This document shows, piece by piece, positions 44,833 to 54,814 of a DNA stretch of 64,000 nucleotides. The notes beneath the pieces were generated by a model, which worked only from the letters and a program-made list of their open reading frames with translations, was not told the DNA's origin and did no database searches. Numbering within the stretch: the stretch's first letter is position 1; each line of letters begins with the position of its first letter. Origin of the DNA: Niabella insulamsoli (GTDB lineage Bacteria; Bacteroidota; Bacteroidia; Chitinophagales; Chitinophagaceae); NCBI RefSeq assembly GCF_039652435.2, contig NZ_CP190246.1:1984001-2048000 (forward strand), written 5' to 3'. A program made the position numbers and the translations under genes.

Positions 44833-45759
44833 ATGAAGTTTGAATGGAAAGGCGTTATGCCGGCCTTAACCACAAAGTTTACATCGGCCGATACATTGGA
44901 TCTGCCGCTTTTTGAAAAAAATCTGCGCGCGCAACTCGCAGCGGGCGTTGAAGGAATCATACTCGGCGGCACGCTCGGCGAAGCCAGTGTTTTAACCACC
45001 GAAGAAAAAGAAACACTGATAAAATTTGCCATCGAAAAAACAGAGGGACGCATCCCTGTCATTCTTAATATTGCCGAAGGCAGCACCCGCGCGGCGCTGG
45101 AGCAGGCGGCCTTAGGAAAAAAATGGGGGGTTGACGGATTAATGATGTTGCCGCCGATGCGCTACGTGCCCGACCATCGCGAACTTGTTACCTATTTCAG
45201 AACCGTAGCCGATAGTACCGATCTGCCGATCATGATCTATAACAACCCGGTAGATTATAAAACTCTGGTTACGCTTGACGCTTTTGAGGAGCTTACCGGC
45301 TGCGCCAATATCACGGCGGTTAAGGAAAGCACGCGCGATGTGTCGAATGTGACGCGAATGCGCAACAGGTTTGGTAATCGGTATCGGATTTTTTGCGGCG
45401 TAGATACACTCACCTTCGAAGAGCTGGCCGCTGGCGCCGACGGATTGGTCGCTGGTTTGGTATGCGCTTTTCCGGCGGAAACCGTTGCCCTTTATAAATT
45501 GATTAAAGCTGGCCGACTGAAAGAAGCGCTCGAACTCTATCGCTGGTTTCTGCCTTTGCTTGAGCTGGATATTCATGTAAAACTGGTGCAATACATTAAG
45601 CTGGCCGAGCAGCAAACCGGTATTGGCAGCGAGCAAGTAAGAGCGCCGCGGCTGCCGCTTATCGGCGAAGAAAGAAAAAGGATCCTCAACATCATCAACA
45701 CGGGAATTGCTACCCGGCCAGACCTGGGTTCAACAAAGGAGAGGGGATTATCGATATAG
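44833..45759 (+). CDS. dihydrodipicolinate synthase-family protein, probable 1-pyrroline-4-hydroxy-2-carboxylate deaminase
   Basis: 308 residues. Class I aldolase-type barrel with Schiff-base lysine K164 in ITAVKESTRD, Tyr Y136 in IMIYNNP and GGTLGEASVL near 45-53. By position in a hydroxyproline cluster it should convert the cyclic imine made by the D-hydroxyproline oxidase to 2-oxoglutarate semialdehyde with loss of ammonia. Family members also include true DHDPS and N-acetylneuraminate lyase; pathway context decides. First gene after the AraC-type operator. Confidence 0.82.
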   Translation: MKFEWKGVMPALTTKFTSADTLDLPLFEKNLRAQLAAGVEGIILGGTLGEASVLTTEEKETLIKFAIEKTEGRIPVILNIAEGSTRAALEQAALGKKWGVDGLMMLPPMRYVPDHRELVTYFRTVADSTDLPIMIYNNPVDYKTLVTLDAFEELTGCANITAVKESTRDVSNVTRMRNRFGNRYRIFCGVDTLTFEELAAGADGLVAGLVCAFPAETVALYKLIKAGRLKEALELYRWFLPLLELDIHVKLVQYIKLAEQQTGIGSEQVRAPRLPLIGEERKRILNIINTGIATRPDLGSTKERGLSI

Positions 45760-45877
45760 ACTGATTAACCGGACTGGCATCTTACTTGTGTTGCACTATG
45801 GAGCGCACGAACACAGCTTCCTGTATATTCGCAACAATAGATGATATTTGATGTATAATATTTAAAAGGATTGAACC

Positions 45878-47362
45878 ATGTTTAAAGATGCAACGATAAC
45901 CCAGATTGATGAAGTAATGAAAAGCGCCCAAGCGGCTTTTCGCGTATATAGAAAAATTTCTTTGAAAGAACGGGCCGAATTAATGCGTGCTATCGCCCGG
46001 GAAATGGAAGCGCTTGGCGACGAGTTGATCCGGGTTGCCGGAGAGGAAACCCATTTGCCCGAAGCACGTTTAAGAGGCGAACGGGCCCGCACCATTTATC
46101 AATTGAATAGCTACGCAGACGCCTGCGAGCGGGGTGATTGGCTGGAGGCCCGTATTGACACCGCGGTTGCCGATAAGGCGCCACCCAAACCTGATATCCG
46201 GAAAATGCTGGTACCCCTGGGGCCCGTGGTGGTTTTCGGAGCTTCCAACTTCCCTTTTGCCTATTCAACAGCAGGTGGTGATACGGCTACTGCGCTGGCT
46301 GCGGGATGCCCGGTAATTGTAAAAGCCCATCCTGCCCATCCACAAACCAGTGAGTTGGTCGCCGGAGCGATTCATAAAGCTGTGGCCGCCTGCCAGCTGC
46401 CGGAAGGTGTTTTTTCTCATGTTCATGGACAATCATTTGAAGTGGGAGAGGCTTTGGTGAACCATCGCTATACCAAAGCCGTAGGCTTTACCGGCTCTTT
46501 CACGGGCGGAAAGCAGTTGTTCGACTGGGCCAACCAGCGAAAAGAACCTATTCCTGTTTTTGCTGAGATGAGTAGTATCAATCCTGTGTTTCTAATGCCG
46601 GAAAAAATGGCTGTCGCGGCGGCAGAAACTGCTCGTCAGTATGCCGGTTCCATCACGCTTGGTGTCGGCCAGTTTTGTACCAACCCCGGCCTTCTGATCG
46701 GTGTAGAGGGTTCAGACCTCGACCAGTTTATTGCGGTGTTGGGTGCCGAAGTTAAAACCATCGCCCCCGCCGCCATGTTGCATGAGGGTATTTGTAAAAA
46801 CTATGTATCAAAAAGAGACGAAGCTTTAAAACAGTCTGGCGTAGAAGTGGTGGCCATTTCCGGCATTGAGCCTCAGGATAACCAGGGCATTCCTACGGTC
46901 GTGGCCGTCAACGGCGACACTTTTATAAATAATTCGGTGTTGCACCAGGAAGTATTTGGCCCTTATTCGCTGGTGATCAAATGTAAAGATATTGCCCAGA
47001 TGACCGAAGTGGCCAGGCATATCGAAGGGCAGTTGACCGCAACCCTGATGGCCACCGATGAGGATATAAAAAATCACCAGGCGTTGGTAGATGCCGTTCA
47101 GGATCTTTGTGGCCGTTTTATTTTAAACGGTGTGCCAACAGGAGTGGAAGTGTGCCTCAGCATGCATCATGGCGGACCTTTTCCATCTACAACAGATGCC
47201 AGGTTCACTTCAGTAGGGGCCGATGCTATCAAAAGATTTGCAAGGCCGGTAGCCTATCAAAACTGGAGTGACAGCCTGTTACCCGACGAACTAAAAAATG
47301 GAAATCCGCTTCACATTTGGAGAACCGTAAATGATGTATTGAGCCAAGAGCCGGTGGTGTAA
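45878..47362 (+). CDS. 2-oxoglutarate semialdehyde (2,5-dioxovalerate) dehydrogenase
   Basis: 494 residues. NAD(P)-dependent aldehyde dehydrogenase with nucleophile C267 in GQFCTNPG and general base E230 in FAEMSSINP. The shorter, GASNFPFAYSTAGGDTATALAAGCPVIVKAHPAHP cofactor segment is typical of the 2-oxoglutarate semialdehyde branch rather than general ALDH. It produces 2-oxoglutarate, the end of hydroxyproline breakdown. 118 bases after the lyase-like gene; a near-consensus GATATTTG at 45843-45850 could be an extra promoter. Confidence 0.86.
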   Translation: MFKDATITQIDEVMKSAQAAFRVYRKISLKERAELMRAIAREMEALGDELIRVAGEETHLPEARLRGERARTIYQLNSYADACERGDWLEARIDTAVADKAPPKPDIRKMLVPLGPVVVFGASNFPFAYSTAGGDTATALAAGCPVIVKAHPAHPQTSELVAGAIHKAVAACQLPEGVFSHVHGQSFEVGEALVNHRYTKAVGFTGSFTGGKQLFDWANQRKEPIPVFAEMSSINPVFLMPEKMAVAAAETARQYAGSITLGVGQFCTNPGLLIGVEGSDLDQFIAVLGAEVKTIAPAAMLHEGICKNYVSKRDEALKQSGVEVVAISGIEPQDNQGIPTVVAVNGDTFINNSVLHQEVFGPYSLVIKCKDIAQMTEVARHIEGQLTATLMATDEDIKNHQALVDAVQDLCGRFILNGVPTGVEVCLSMHHGGPFPSTTDARFTSVGADAIKRFARPVAYQNWSDSLLPDELKNGNPLHIWRTVNDVLSQEPVV

Positions 47363-47404
47363 AGGCAAGCCTTGATCGGGGCCGGACGGCCATCTTATTC
47401 AGTT

Positions 47405-48406
47405 ATGAAACATATTTTTGATTGTATTGATGCCCATACCTGTGGCAATCCGGTAAGGCTTATAAAAAACGGCGGGCCCCCACTTGCCGGCCGCAACATG
47501 AGTGAGAAACGACAACATTTTCTCAACGAGCATGATTGGATCCGCAAAGGGCTCATGTTTGAGCCGCGCGGCCACGATATGATGAGCGGTAGTATTTTAT
47601 ACCCGCCCAGCGATCCGGCGAATGATATAGCCGTTTTATTTATAGAAACCAGCGGCTGCCTACCCATGTGCGGCCACGGCACGATTGGCACCATAACAAT
47701 CGCTATTGAAGAGGGGTTGATCAGGCCCCAGGTGCAGGGCCGCGTGAAACTTGAAACCCCGGCCGGACTCGTCATGATCGAGTATCGGCAGGAGGGTGGT
47801 AAAGTAAAATCAGTAAAACTCACCAATGTGGCGTCGTTTCTTTACGCGTCGGAGCTCGCTGTTTCCTGCCCCGGCCTGGGCGAACTGGTAGTGGATGTAG
47901 CATATGGCGGAAATTTTTATGCCATCGTAGACTTGCAGAAGCATTTCCAGGGCATCGAACATTACCGCGCTGAACAACTAATTAGCTTGGCGCGCGACCT
48001 TCGGGATAATATTAATGCACTGTACGATTTTGAACACCCGGAAGATACTACTATCAACGGCTGCTCTCATATTTTATGGACGGGTGCTGTGTTGGATACA
48101 ACTTCCACGGCGCGCAATGCTGTTTTCTATGGCGACAAAGCGATTGATCGCAGCCCCTGCGGTACCGGAACCTCTGCGCGTATGGCGCAATGGTATGCGA
48201 AAGGCTTACTCCAACCAGGTGCTTCCTTTATCCATGAAAGTATTATCGGAAGCAGGTTTACGGGACGTATAGAATCAGAAACAAGGGTAGGTGCATATCC
48301 CGCCATCAGGCCTTCAATCGAGGGTTGGGCGCGCGTATATGGCTACAACCAGATTTGGATCGACGAAGATGATGATCCTTATGCTTGTGGTTTCCAGGTT
48401 ATTTAA
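47405..48406 (+). CDS. 4-hydroxyproline 2-epimerase (proline racemase family)
   Basis: 333 residues from 47405; a TTG start at 47372 adds 11 residues that do not match the family. Both catalytic cysteines are present, C89 in MCGHGTIG and C252 in SPCGTGTSA, so this is a two-base epimerase and not a trans-3-hydroxyproline dehydratase, which has one Cys replaced. Converts trans-4-hydroxy-L-proline to cis-4-hydroxy-D-proline. Start of the substrate flow; the next gene oxidises its product. Confidence 0.92.
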   Translation: MKHIFDCIDAHTCGNPVRLIKNGGPPLAGRNMSEKRQHFLNEHDWIRKGLMFEPRGHDMMSGSILYPPSDPANDIAVLFIETSGCLPMCGHGTIGTITIAIEEGLIRPQVQGRVKLETPAGLVMIEYRQEGGKVKSVKLTNVASFLYASELAVSCPGLGELVVDVAYGGNFYAIVDLQKHFQGIEHYRAEQLISLARDLRDNINALYDFEHPEDTTINGCSHILWTGAVLDTTSTARNAVFYGDKAIDRSPCGTGTSARMAQWYAKGLLQPGASFIHESIIGSRFTGRIESETRVGAYPAIRPSIEGWARVYGYNQIWIDEDDDPYACGFQVI

Positions 48407-48426
48407 AGCAGCAATTGCGTCAAATC

Positions 48427-49665
48427 ATGAATATCATAATTATTGGAGGCGGTATTATCGGGTTATCCGCCGCCTACTATATCAGAAAAGCAGGCTTTGA
48501 GGTGACGGTAATCGACCGGCATGATATTACAGAAGGATGTTCCTTTGGCAATATCGGATACATATCGCCTTCCCATTTTATCCCGCTGGCTACACCGGGT
48601 ATTATCAGGCAGGGCATGAAATGGATGATGAGCTCCAGCTCTCCCTTTTATATCAAACCGCGGCTCAACGTCGACCTGCTGCGCTGGGGGCTGCATTTTA
48701 AGCGGTCAGCCAACGCATCAACGGTTGAAAAAAATGCGCCTCATTTAAATAATTTATTGCAGCTATCGCGAAGCCTGATGAATGATTTGAAAGAAGATCT
48801 GGATGATTTTAACCTGATAGAGAAAGGCATTTTTATGCTTTATAAATCGGCAGTAACCGGCCGGCACGAAAAAGAGCTGGCTCAGCAGGCGGAGGTGTTT
48901 GGATTAAAAACTGTGATCTGTAACCGGCAGCAGGTACAGGATTATGAGCCCGAAACAGAAGTAGATGTGGCGGGTGGCGTGCTCTATCTCGACGACTGTC
49001 ATGTCCATCCCGGAAAGCTAATGGCTAATTTATATGCGAAATTGAAATCGATGGGCGTTTCTTTCGTGCTCGGGCGCGGCGTTTCTGCGTTTGAAAAGCG
49101 GGGCGGCCGGATTACGGCGGTGCAGGTCGGCGAACAAAAAATTGCTGCGGATGAGATAATCGTTGCCAACGGATCATGGATGCCTCAGATCGCCCGGCTT
49201 TTAGGCACCCAAATTTTGCTACAACCAGGCAAAGGATATAGCATGGCCTTTGATAACTTAAAGCATAACCTGAACTATCCTTCTATCTTGGTGGACGACA
49301 GGGTGGCGACCGCACCCATCGACCGGTGGCTGCGCATCGGTGGTACGATGGAATTGAGCGGCCATAGTCAGACAGTACTCCCTAAAAGAGTAGGAGCCAT
49401 TTACCAGGCTTTTAAAAAATATTATCCGCAACTGGATCTACCCCTGCCGGATGTGACCAAAGCATGGTACGGCTATCGCCCTGTGAGCCCCGATGGCATG
49501 CCGTATATCGGCCGCCACAGCAGGTACCGCAATTTAAGTTTTGCGGGTGGCCACGCAATGATGGGTGTAAGTTGCGCCGCCGGAACCGGCCTGCTTTTGA
49601 GTGAAATGATGCGTCGCCAGCCGACGTCAATTTCGATCGAAGCTTTCAGCCCTGAAAGATTTTAG
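48427..49665 (+). CDS. FAD-dependent D-amino acid (cis-4-hydroxy-D-proline) dehydrogenase
   Basis: 412 residues from the ATG at 48427; a longer frame starts at 48385 but would overlap the epimerase gene. N-terminal FAD motif IIIIGGGIIGLSAAY and a C-terminal GYRPVSPDGMPYIG, typical of the DadA family. Oxidises the D-hydroxyproline to 1-pyrroline-4-hydroxy-2-carboxylate. 20 bases after the epimerase. Its stop overlaps that of panB by 4 bases. Confidence 0.87.
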   Translation: MNIIIIGGGIIGLSAAYYIRKAGFEVTVIDRHDITEGCSFGNIGYISPSHFIPLATPGIIRQGMKWMMSSSSPFYIKPRLNVDLLRWGLHFKRSANASTVEKNAPHLNNLLQLSRSLMNDLKEDLDDFNLIEKGIFMLYKSAVTGRHEKELAQQAEVFGLKTVICNRQQVQDYEPETEVDVAGGVLYLDDCHVHPGKLMANLYAKLKSMGVSFVLGRGVSAFEKRGGRITAVQVGEQKIAADEIIVANGSWMPQIARLLGTQILLQPGKGYSMAFDNLKHNLNYPSILVDDRVATAPIDRWLRIGGTMELSGHSQTVLPKRVGAIYQAFKKYYPQLDLPLPDVTKAWYGYRPVSPDGMPYIGRHSRYRNLSFAGGHAMMGVSCAAGTGLLLSEMMRRQPTSISIEAFSPERF

Positions 49666-50477
49666 TATTGTTCGCTATCGCTGGGAAAATCGCCTGACTT
49701 CACATCAGCGATATAAGATTGGACCGCCGTAGTAGCCTGCTCAAAGATATTAAGGTATTGCCGTAAGAATTTGGGCTTGAACTCCGTATTGATGCCGAGC
49801 ATATCATGCATCACCAATACCTGGCCATCGCAATGCTGGCCGGCGCCAATGCCGATCACCGGGATATTTAAACTTTCAGTTACCTCCTTTGCCAGCATGG
49901 CGGGAATTTTTTCCAATACCATACCAAAACAACCTGCCTCTTCCAGCAGTTGGGCGTCCGATTTCAGCTTGGCCGCCTCCGCTTCTTCTTTAGCCCGAAC
50001 GGCATAGGTGCCGAATTTGTAAATGGATTGCGGCGTCAGGCCCAGGTGCCCCATGACCGGTATACCGGCTGAAACAATTTTTGTGATGGAATCGATCGCT
50101 TCTGCGCCCCCTTCCAGCTTAATGGCGTGAGCGCCGGTTTCCTTCATAATGCGGATCGCTGATGCCAGCGCAATTTCAGAGTTAGACTGGTAAGTGCCAA
50201 AAGGAAGATCGACAACTACCAGGCATCGCTGCACACCGCGGATGACCGACGAAGCATGGTAAATCATTTGGTCGAGCGTGATCGGTAAGGTGGTTTCATG
50301 GCCCGCCATAACATTGGAAGCAGAATCGCCGACCAGTATCACGTCGATGCCGCTGCCATCAATGATCCTGGCGAAGGAATAGTCGTAAGCGGTAAGCATG
50401 GAAATTTTTTCGCCCGCTTGCTTCATCATCATTAAAGTGTTGGTGGTAACACGTTTTACTTCTTTATTAATGGACAC
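49662..50477 (-). CDS. panB: 3-methyl-2-oxobutanoate hydroxymethyltransferase (pantothenate synthesis)
   Basis: 271 residues. First committed step to pantoate: transfer of a hydroxymethyl group from methylene-tetrahydrofolate to 2-oxoisovalerate. Mg-binding D51 in VGDSASNVMAGH, LVVVDLPFGTYQ and KLEGGAEA are family signatures. The downstream enzyme PanC is encoded at 59212-60060 rather than next to it. Ends in a 4-base convergent overlap with the hydroxyproline dehydrogenase gene. Confidence 0.95.
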   Translation of the reverse strand: MSINKEVKRVTTNTLMMMKQAGEKISMLTAYDYSFARIIDGSGIDVILVGDSASNVMAGHETTLPITLDQMIYHASSVIRGVQRCLVVVDLPFGTYQSNSEIALASAIRIMKETGAHAIKLEGGAEAIDSITKIVSAGIPVMGHLGLTPQSIYKFGTYAVRAKEEAEAAKLKSDAQLLEEAGCFGMVLEKIPAMLAKEVTESLNIPVIGIGAGQHCDGQVLVMHDMLGINTEFKPKFLRQYLNIFEQATTAVQSYIADVKSGDFPSDSEQY

Positions 50478-50595
50478 GATTGATAATTATTTCAGAGTGA
50501 ATAGGGCGGTGAAATTAAACTAATAAAATAAATTATCGAAGGTTTTTAAAAGCTACGGCGCTCCGGGAAAAACTGCCGCTTGGCGATATAAGATT

Positions 50596-51483
50596 TTATA
50601 ATGACCGAATGACTTCATCGTATAAAGCGTGAATGAGCCCATCTGCAAGGCCGATCTTAGGGATAAGTATTTCATTGGCTCCGGCCCATTTAAGTACATT
50701 CACATAAATAAGCAGGGCAGGAATGATGACATCGGCCCGGTCTTCTCGCATTTTGTAAGCGCTCATGCGTTCTTGCAAACTAAGGCTACTCATCTCTTTG
50801 TAATAGTCGCGGAGCAGCGCCAGCGATAAAGCTTTGCCTTCTTTGCGTTTGGATAAAGAAAAAACTTTATTGATATTGCCACCGCTTCCGATAGCCATTA
50901 CCTTTTTTGCGCCTTTCACCTGGGTTTTGATGGTTTCCTTCATCGATTCCCAAAGCGTTTCTGCAACCTGTTGCTTTAAAAGGCGAATGGTGCCAATATT
51001 GAATGACTGCTTAAAAACAATCTGTCCGTTCAAAAAAAACGTCAGCTCGGTACTGCCACCGCCCACATCGATGTAAACATAAAGAATATCTTTTTCCAGG
51101 CCTTCGGCAATATGTGTTTCGTAGATCAACGCAGCTTCGATATCGCCAGAAATAACTTCGATTTCAATACCGGTTTCTTTTTTTACTTTTTTGAGAATGC
51201 GATCGGCATTGGAGGCGTCGCGCATCGCCGAGGTAGCGCAGGCTTTGAGATGTTTTACCTCATAAGCGTTGAGCAAACTTCGATAAGCTTTCATCGTTTC
51301 TATCAGGTGGCTTTCTCTTGTCGCTGATATTTCGCCGGTTTCAAATACGTCAAAACCCAGTCGCAGTGGCACTCTCACGAGGTTTGATTTAATAAATTCG
51401 GGCTGCTTTTTTTTATCCAGAAAAACATCTGTAATCAACAATCTTGCGGCATTGCTACCAATATCTATCGCTGCGAGTTTCAT
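50596..51483 (-). CDS. ppx: exopolyphosphatase / Ppx-GppA family phosphatase
   Basis: 295 residues, a short form with only the two actin-like ATPase domains (DIGSNAARLLI at the start, YIDVGGGSTELTFF near 140-152, and AIGSGGNINK). Removes terminal phosphate from polyphosphate or pppGpp; length argues for Ppx/GppA without the C-terminal HD domain. Located 28 bases after ppk1 on the same strand, forming a classic synthesis-degradation pair. Confidence 0.9.
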   Translation of the reverse strand: MKLAAIDIGSNAARLLITDVFLDKKKQPEFIKSNLVRVPLRLGFDVFETGEISATRESHLIETMKAYRSLLNAYEVKHLKACATSAMRDASNADRILKKVKKETGIEIEVISGDIEAALIYETHIAEGLEKDILYVYIDVGGGSTELTFFLNGQIVFKQSFNIGTIRLLKQQVAETLWESMKETIKTQVKGAKKVMAIGSGGNINKVFSLSKRKEGKALSLALLRDYYKEMSSLSLQERMSAYKMREDRADVIIPALLIYVNVLKWAGANEILIPKIGLADGLIHALYDEVIRSL

Positions 51484-51511
51484 GAATGTTCCTGTTTTAA
51501 AGGGTATCGGC

Positions 51512-53566
51512 TTAGTATCTTTTATTCACCAAATAATTATAAATTTCTTCCTGCGACCTTACGGCTTCTTCGTTGCTGGCTACATATTCATTATTCAGTT
51601 CGTTGTTCAAAATCCTTGCCTTAGTATTGTCTTTTAGCTGAATATTCAAAATATCAATCAATTCCTGCTTGAGTTGCGGGCTTTTTACAGGGCAGGTGGC
51701 TTCTATACGGTGCTCTATATTTCTGATCATCCAGTCAGCCGATGAGATGTAAACCTTTTGATTGCCTCGATTATGAAACACCCAAACCCGCGCATGTTCG
51801 AGGTATTCATCAATAATACTGATCGCTTTTATTGGGTATTTGAATTTTTTATTTTCCGACTGCATACAAAAGATGCCTCTCACGATTAACTTAATGACCA
51901 CGCCAGCTTTAGCTGCTTCGGTAAGCTTTTCTATCAGTTTGGCGTCAGCCATCGAGTTCATTTTCAAGATAATTTCCGCATCATGCCCCTTTTTTGCCGC
52001 TGTGATTTCATAGTCGATCAATTTGTTCAATTCAGTTCTTATGAAACCCGGGCTTGGGATGAGGGTTTTGCATTTTTCGAGAAAGTGAAACCCGGTCGAA
52101 GGTTTTTGCAAAAAATTAAAAATACGGTTGATGTCTGCCATGATAAACCGGTTAGCGGTCAGCAGGCAATGATCGCCGTATAATTTTGCTGTTTTTTCAT
52201 TTACGTTGCCCGTGCTGACAAAGCCATAATGGGTGGTTTTCCCTTTAACCCGCTTTTTTATAACACAGATCTTCGCATGTACTTTCATGTCCTGGATGCC
52301 GGTGAGGACTTTAGCGCCCACATCGGTGAGGGTTTGTTGCCATTGCAGGTTGGCCTCTTCGTCAAAGCGTGCTTTTAATTCCATCATCACCGTTACATCT
52401 TTACCATTGCGGACGGCATTTACGAGGGCGTTGATGATTTTCGACTGCGAAGCCAGGCGATAACAGGCAATTTTGATGGAGATGACATCGGGGTCGAAAG
52501 CGGCCTCCCTAATCATGTCAATGACCGGCGTAAAACTATGGTAGGGGAAATTGAGGAGCACATCGCGGCGCTGCAACACATCTCCCACGCGCTCACCCAG
52601 CAGCAGGGGATGGATGAAAGGCTGTTTGCGTTTGGCCTTGTCAGTAAATACTTCAGAAGGGAAATCCATAAAATGCCGAAAATTATGAATACTGCCGCCA
52701 GGCATCAGGTTGTCTTTTTTCGACAGGCCAAGCCGGTTGAGCAGGTATTCCAGAAAACCGGCGTCCATATTTTCATCGTAAGAAAGGCGGATGGGTTTCC
52801 CTTTTTTACGATTTTTTAATCCCTTTTCGAGCTTTTGAATGATGGTCGTCGTATCCGAATTGTCAATATCGAGTTCCGCATCACGGGTAAACTTAAAAAT
52901 GTGAGCCTCAAATTCATCGTAGCCTAAAAAACTGAAAATATCGGGCAGATTAAATTTAATGGCATCCTCAAGCAGCATAATATCATGGCTGCCTTCTTTG
53001 GAAGGCAGGACAATAAAACGGCCGCCCACCGCTGTTACCGGCACTTCGATAATCGCATATTTGCGATCCGATTTGTCGGTCGTTTTCGACATGGCAATCC
53101 CCAAAAAAATAGATTTGTCTCTAAGGTTAGGGAATTTCTTAATATTCTCCACCATCAGCGGAACGATATTGGCGCTGATCTCGTTATCGAAAAAATCAAG
53201 AATGAATTTTTTTTGCTCGGCATTGAGTTGCTTATCGTTTTTCAGAAATATATTTTTCCGGTTGAGCTCCGCCAATACTTCTGTCCAGACCTTTTCAAAT
53301 GAAAGTTGTTGTTCGGTGTTGAGGCGCTGCACTTCATCCAGGATTTTCTGTGGATTTTTTTCAGAGTGCATTTTCATTTTGGTCTCAATTTCCAGCATCC
53401 GTTTTAAAGAAGCTACCCTTACGCGGAAGAACTCGTCTCGGTTGTTGGAAAAAATGCCCAGGAATTTGACACGCTCCCGCAGCGGCACTGAATGGTCGGA
53501 GGCTTCCTGCAATACGCGTTCGTTAAAAGACAGCCAGCTTATATCTCGGGGAATCAGTTTCAACAT
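51512..53566 (-). CDS. ppk1: polyphosphate kinase 1
   Basis: 684 residues, the usual PPK1 length. Four domains: N-terminal helical (with RDISWLSFNERVLQEA), head, and two C-terminal HKD-like domains. The phosphorylated histidine is H430 in KVHAKICVI, and STGNVNEKTAKLYGD is the ATP-binding segment. Second HKD-type site in the C-terminal domain around VWVFHNRGNQKVYISSADW. Reversibly makes polyphosphate from ATP. Upstream is the divergent pdhA gene. Confidence 0.95.
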   Translation of the reverse strand: MLKLIPRDISWLSFNERVLQEASDHSVPLRERVKFLGIFSNNRDEFFRVRVASLKRMLEIETKMKMHSEKNPQKILDEVQRLNTEQQLSFEKVWTEVLAELNRKNIFLKNDKQLNAEQKKFILDFFDNEISANIVPLMVENIKKFPNLRDKSIFLGIAMSKTTDKSDRKYAIIEVPVTAVGGRFIVLPSKEGSHDIMLLEDAIKFNLPDIFSFLGYDEFEAHIFKFTRDAELDIDNSDTTTIIQKLEKGLKNRKKGKPIRLSYDENMDAGFLEYLLNRLGLSKKDNLMPGGSIHNFRHFMDFPSEVFTDKAKRKQPFIHPLLLGERVGDVLQRRDVLLNFPYHSFTPVIDMIREAAFDPDVISIKIACYRLASQSKIINALVNAVRNGKDVTVMMELKARFDEEANLQWQQTLTDVGAKVLTGIQDMKVHAKICVIKKRVKGKTTHYGFVSTGNVNEKTAKLYGDHCLLTANRFIMADINRIFNFLQKPSTGFHFLEKCKTLIPSPGFIRTELNKLIDYEITAAKKGHDAEIILKMNSMADAKLIEKLTEAAKAGVVIKLIVRGIFCMQSENKKFKYPIKAISIIDEYLEHARVWVFHNRGNQKVYISSADWMIRNIEHRIEATCPVKSPQLKQELIDILNIQLKDNTKARILNNELNNEYVASNEEAVRSQEEIYNYLVNKRY

Positions 53567-53767
53567 GTTGTCATTAAAATTTCAATATAGAAAAAATATC
53601 TGATAAAAATAGCCATCGTAAAGCACGGGGCGCATTCCGATGCTTTAAATATTTATTATTTTTTGATATAAGGTAGAACAACGCCGCCTCGTCTGATTGG
53701 CGACCGACTCCCTTTTTTAGATTGCATTTAATCGTAGCGGCCGTTAGTTTTAAATCCTTTTTTCCCT

Positions 53768-53775
53768 TACTTTTG
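53768..53775 (+). promoter_or_regulatory. candidate -7 box (TACTTTTG) for pdhA
   Basis: Exact TAnnTTTG, 19 bases before the GTG start at 53795. No clear TTG at -33. Confidence 0.4.
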
Positions 53776-53794
53776 CTACTCAAAAATTTAGCAG

Positions 53795-54790
53795 GTGGCA
53801 ACAAAATTTTCTAAAGAGACATATCTATACTGGTATGAATTAATGCAGTTGATTCGCCAGTTTGAACTTACGGCAGAAGAGAAGTATAAAATGGAAGGTA
53901 AAATACGTGGATTTTTTCACGCGTATGTGGGGCAGGAAGCCATAGCTGCGGGTTGCATGACCGCAACAAAACCCGAAGACATGTTTATTACGGCTTATCG
54001 CGATCACGGGTTGGCGATTGCGAAAGGAGTGTCGGTAGACAGTTGTATGGCCGAGCTTTATGGAAAAGCAACCGGTTGTGCGAAGGGTAAGGGCGGCAGC
54101 ATGCACTTTTTCGGTAAAAAAGAAAACTTTTATGGCGGACACGGTATCGTGGGCGCGCAGATCGGCACAGGCACCGGACTTGCCTTTGCCGAGCATTATA
54201 AGGATACCGACAATGTGGTACTTTGCTTCTTCGGCGATGGCGCGGCACGCCAGGGCATTTTGCACGAAAGCTTTAACCTTGCGATGCTGTGGAAATTACC
54301 CGTGATTTATATCTGCGAAAACAATAACTACGCCATGGGGACTTCGGTAGCGCGGACCTCAAATGTTACCGATATTTACAAACTGGGCGCCGGTTTTGAT
54401 ATGCCTTCCTACGTGGTAGATGGGATGAATCCCGAAACGGTTCACGATGCGATTGCAGAAGCGGTAAAACGCGCACGCGAAAAAGGCGGGCCTACGCTGC
54501 TGGAAATAAAAACCTATCGCTACAAAGGACACTCGATCAGCGATCCTCAGAAATACAGAACCAAAGACGAAGTGGACGAATATAAATCGAAAGATCCAAT
54601 CGCCATTTTGAAGAAAAATATATTGGATAATAAATACGCGACTGAAGAGGCGCTGGCCGAAATCGACACGCGTTGTGAAGAAGTGGTAGCCAACTCGGTG
54701 AAATTTGCCGAAGAGAGCCCTTTCCCCAATGACGATGAAGTATTAAAGGATGTGTATATGGATCAGAACTATCCTTTTATTGTTGACTAA
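53795..54790 (+). CDS. pdhA: pyruvate dehydrogenase E1 component, alpha subunit
   Basis: 331 residues; GTG start at 53795, directly ahead of the conserved SKETYLYWYELMQLIRQFE. TPP-binding motif GDG...NN (FFGDGAARQ...ICENNNYAMGTS) and phosphorylation-loop-like RYKGHSISDP. Needs an E1-beta subunit, not in this window. Followed 24 bases later by a TPR membrane protein gene. Confidence 0.92.
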   Translation: MATKFSKETYLYWYELMQLIRQFELTAEEKYKMEGKIRGFFHAYVGQEAIAAGCMTATKPEDMFITAYRDHGLAIAKGVSVDSCMAELYGKATGCAKGKGGSMHFFGKKENFYGGHGIVGAQIGTGTGLAFAEHYKDTDNVVLCFFGDGAARQGILHESFNLAMLWKLPVIYICENNNYAMGTSVARTSNVTDIYKLGAGFDMPSYVVDGMNPETVHDAIAEAVKRAREKGGPTLLEIKTYRYKGHSISDPQKYRTKDEVDEYKSKDPIAILKKNILDNKYATEEALAEIDTRCEEVVANSVKFAEESPFPNDDEVLKDVYMDQNYPFIVD

Positions 54791-54814
54791 TTGTAAATTT
54801 CTATTTCAAATAAA

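Noticed and set aside
52959..53603. 214-codon plus-strand frame
   Set aside because: Antisense to ppk1, Ser/Arg-rich and without recognisable domain.
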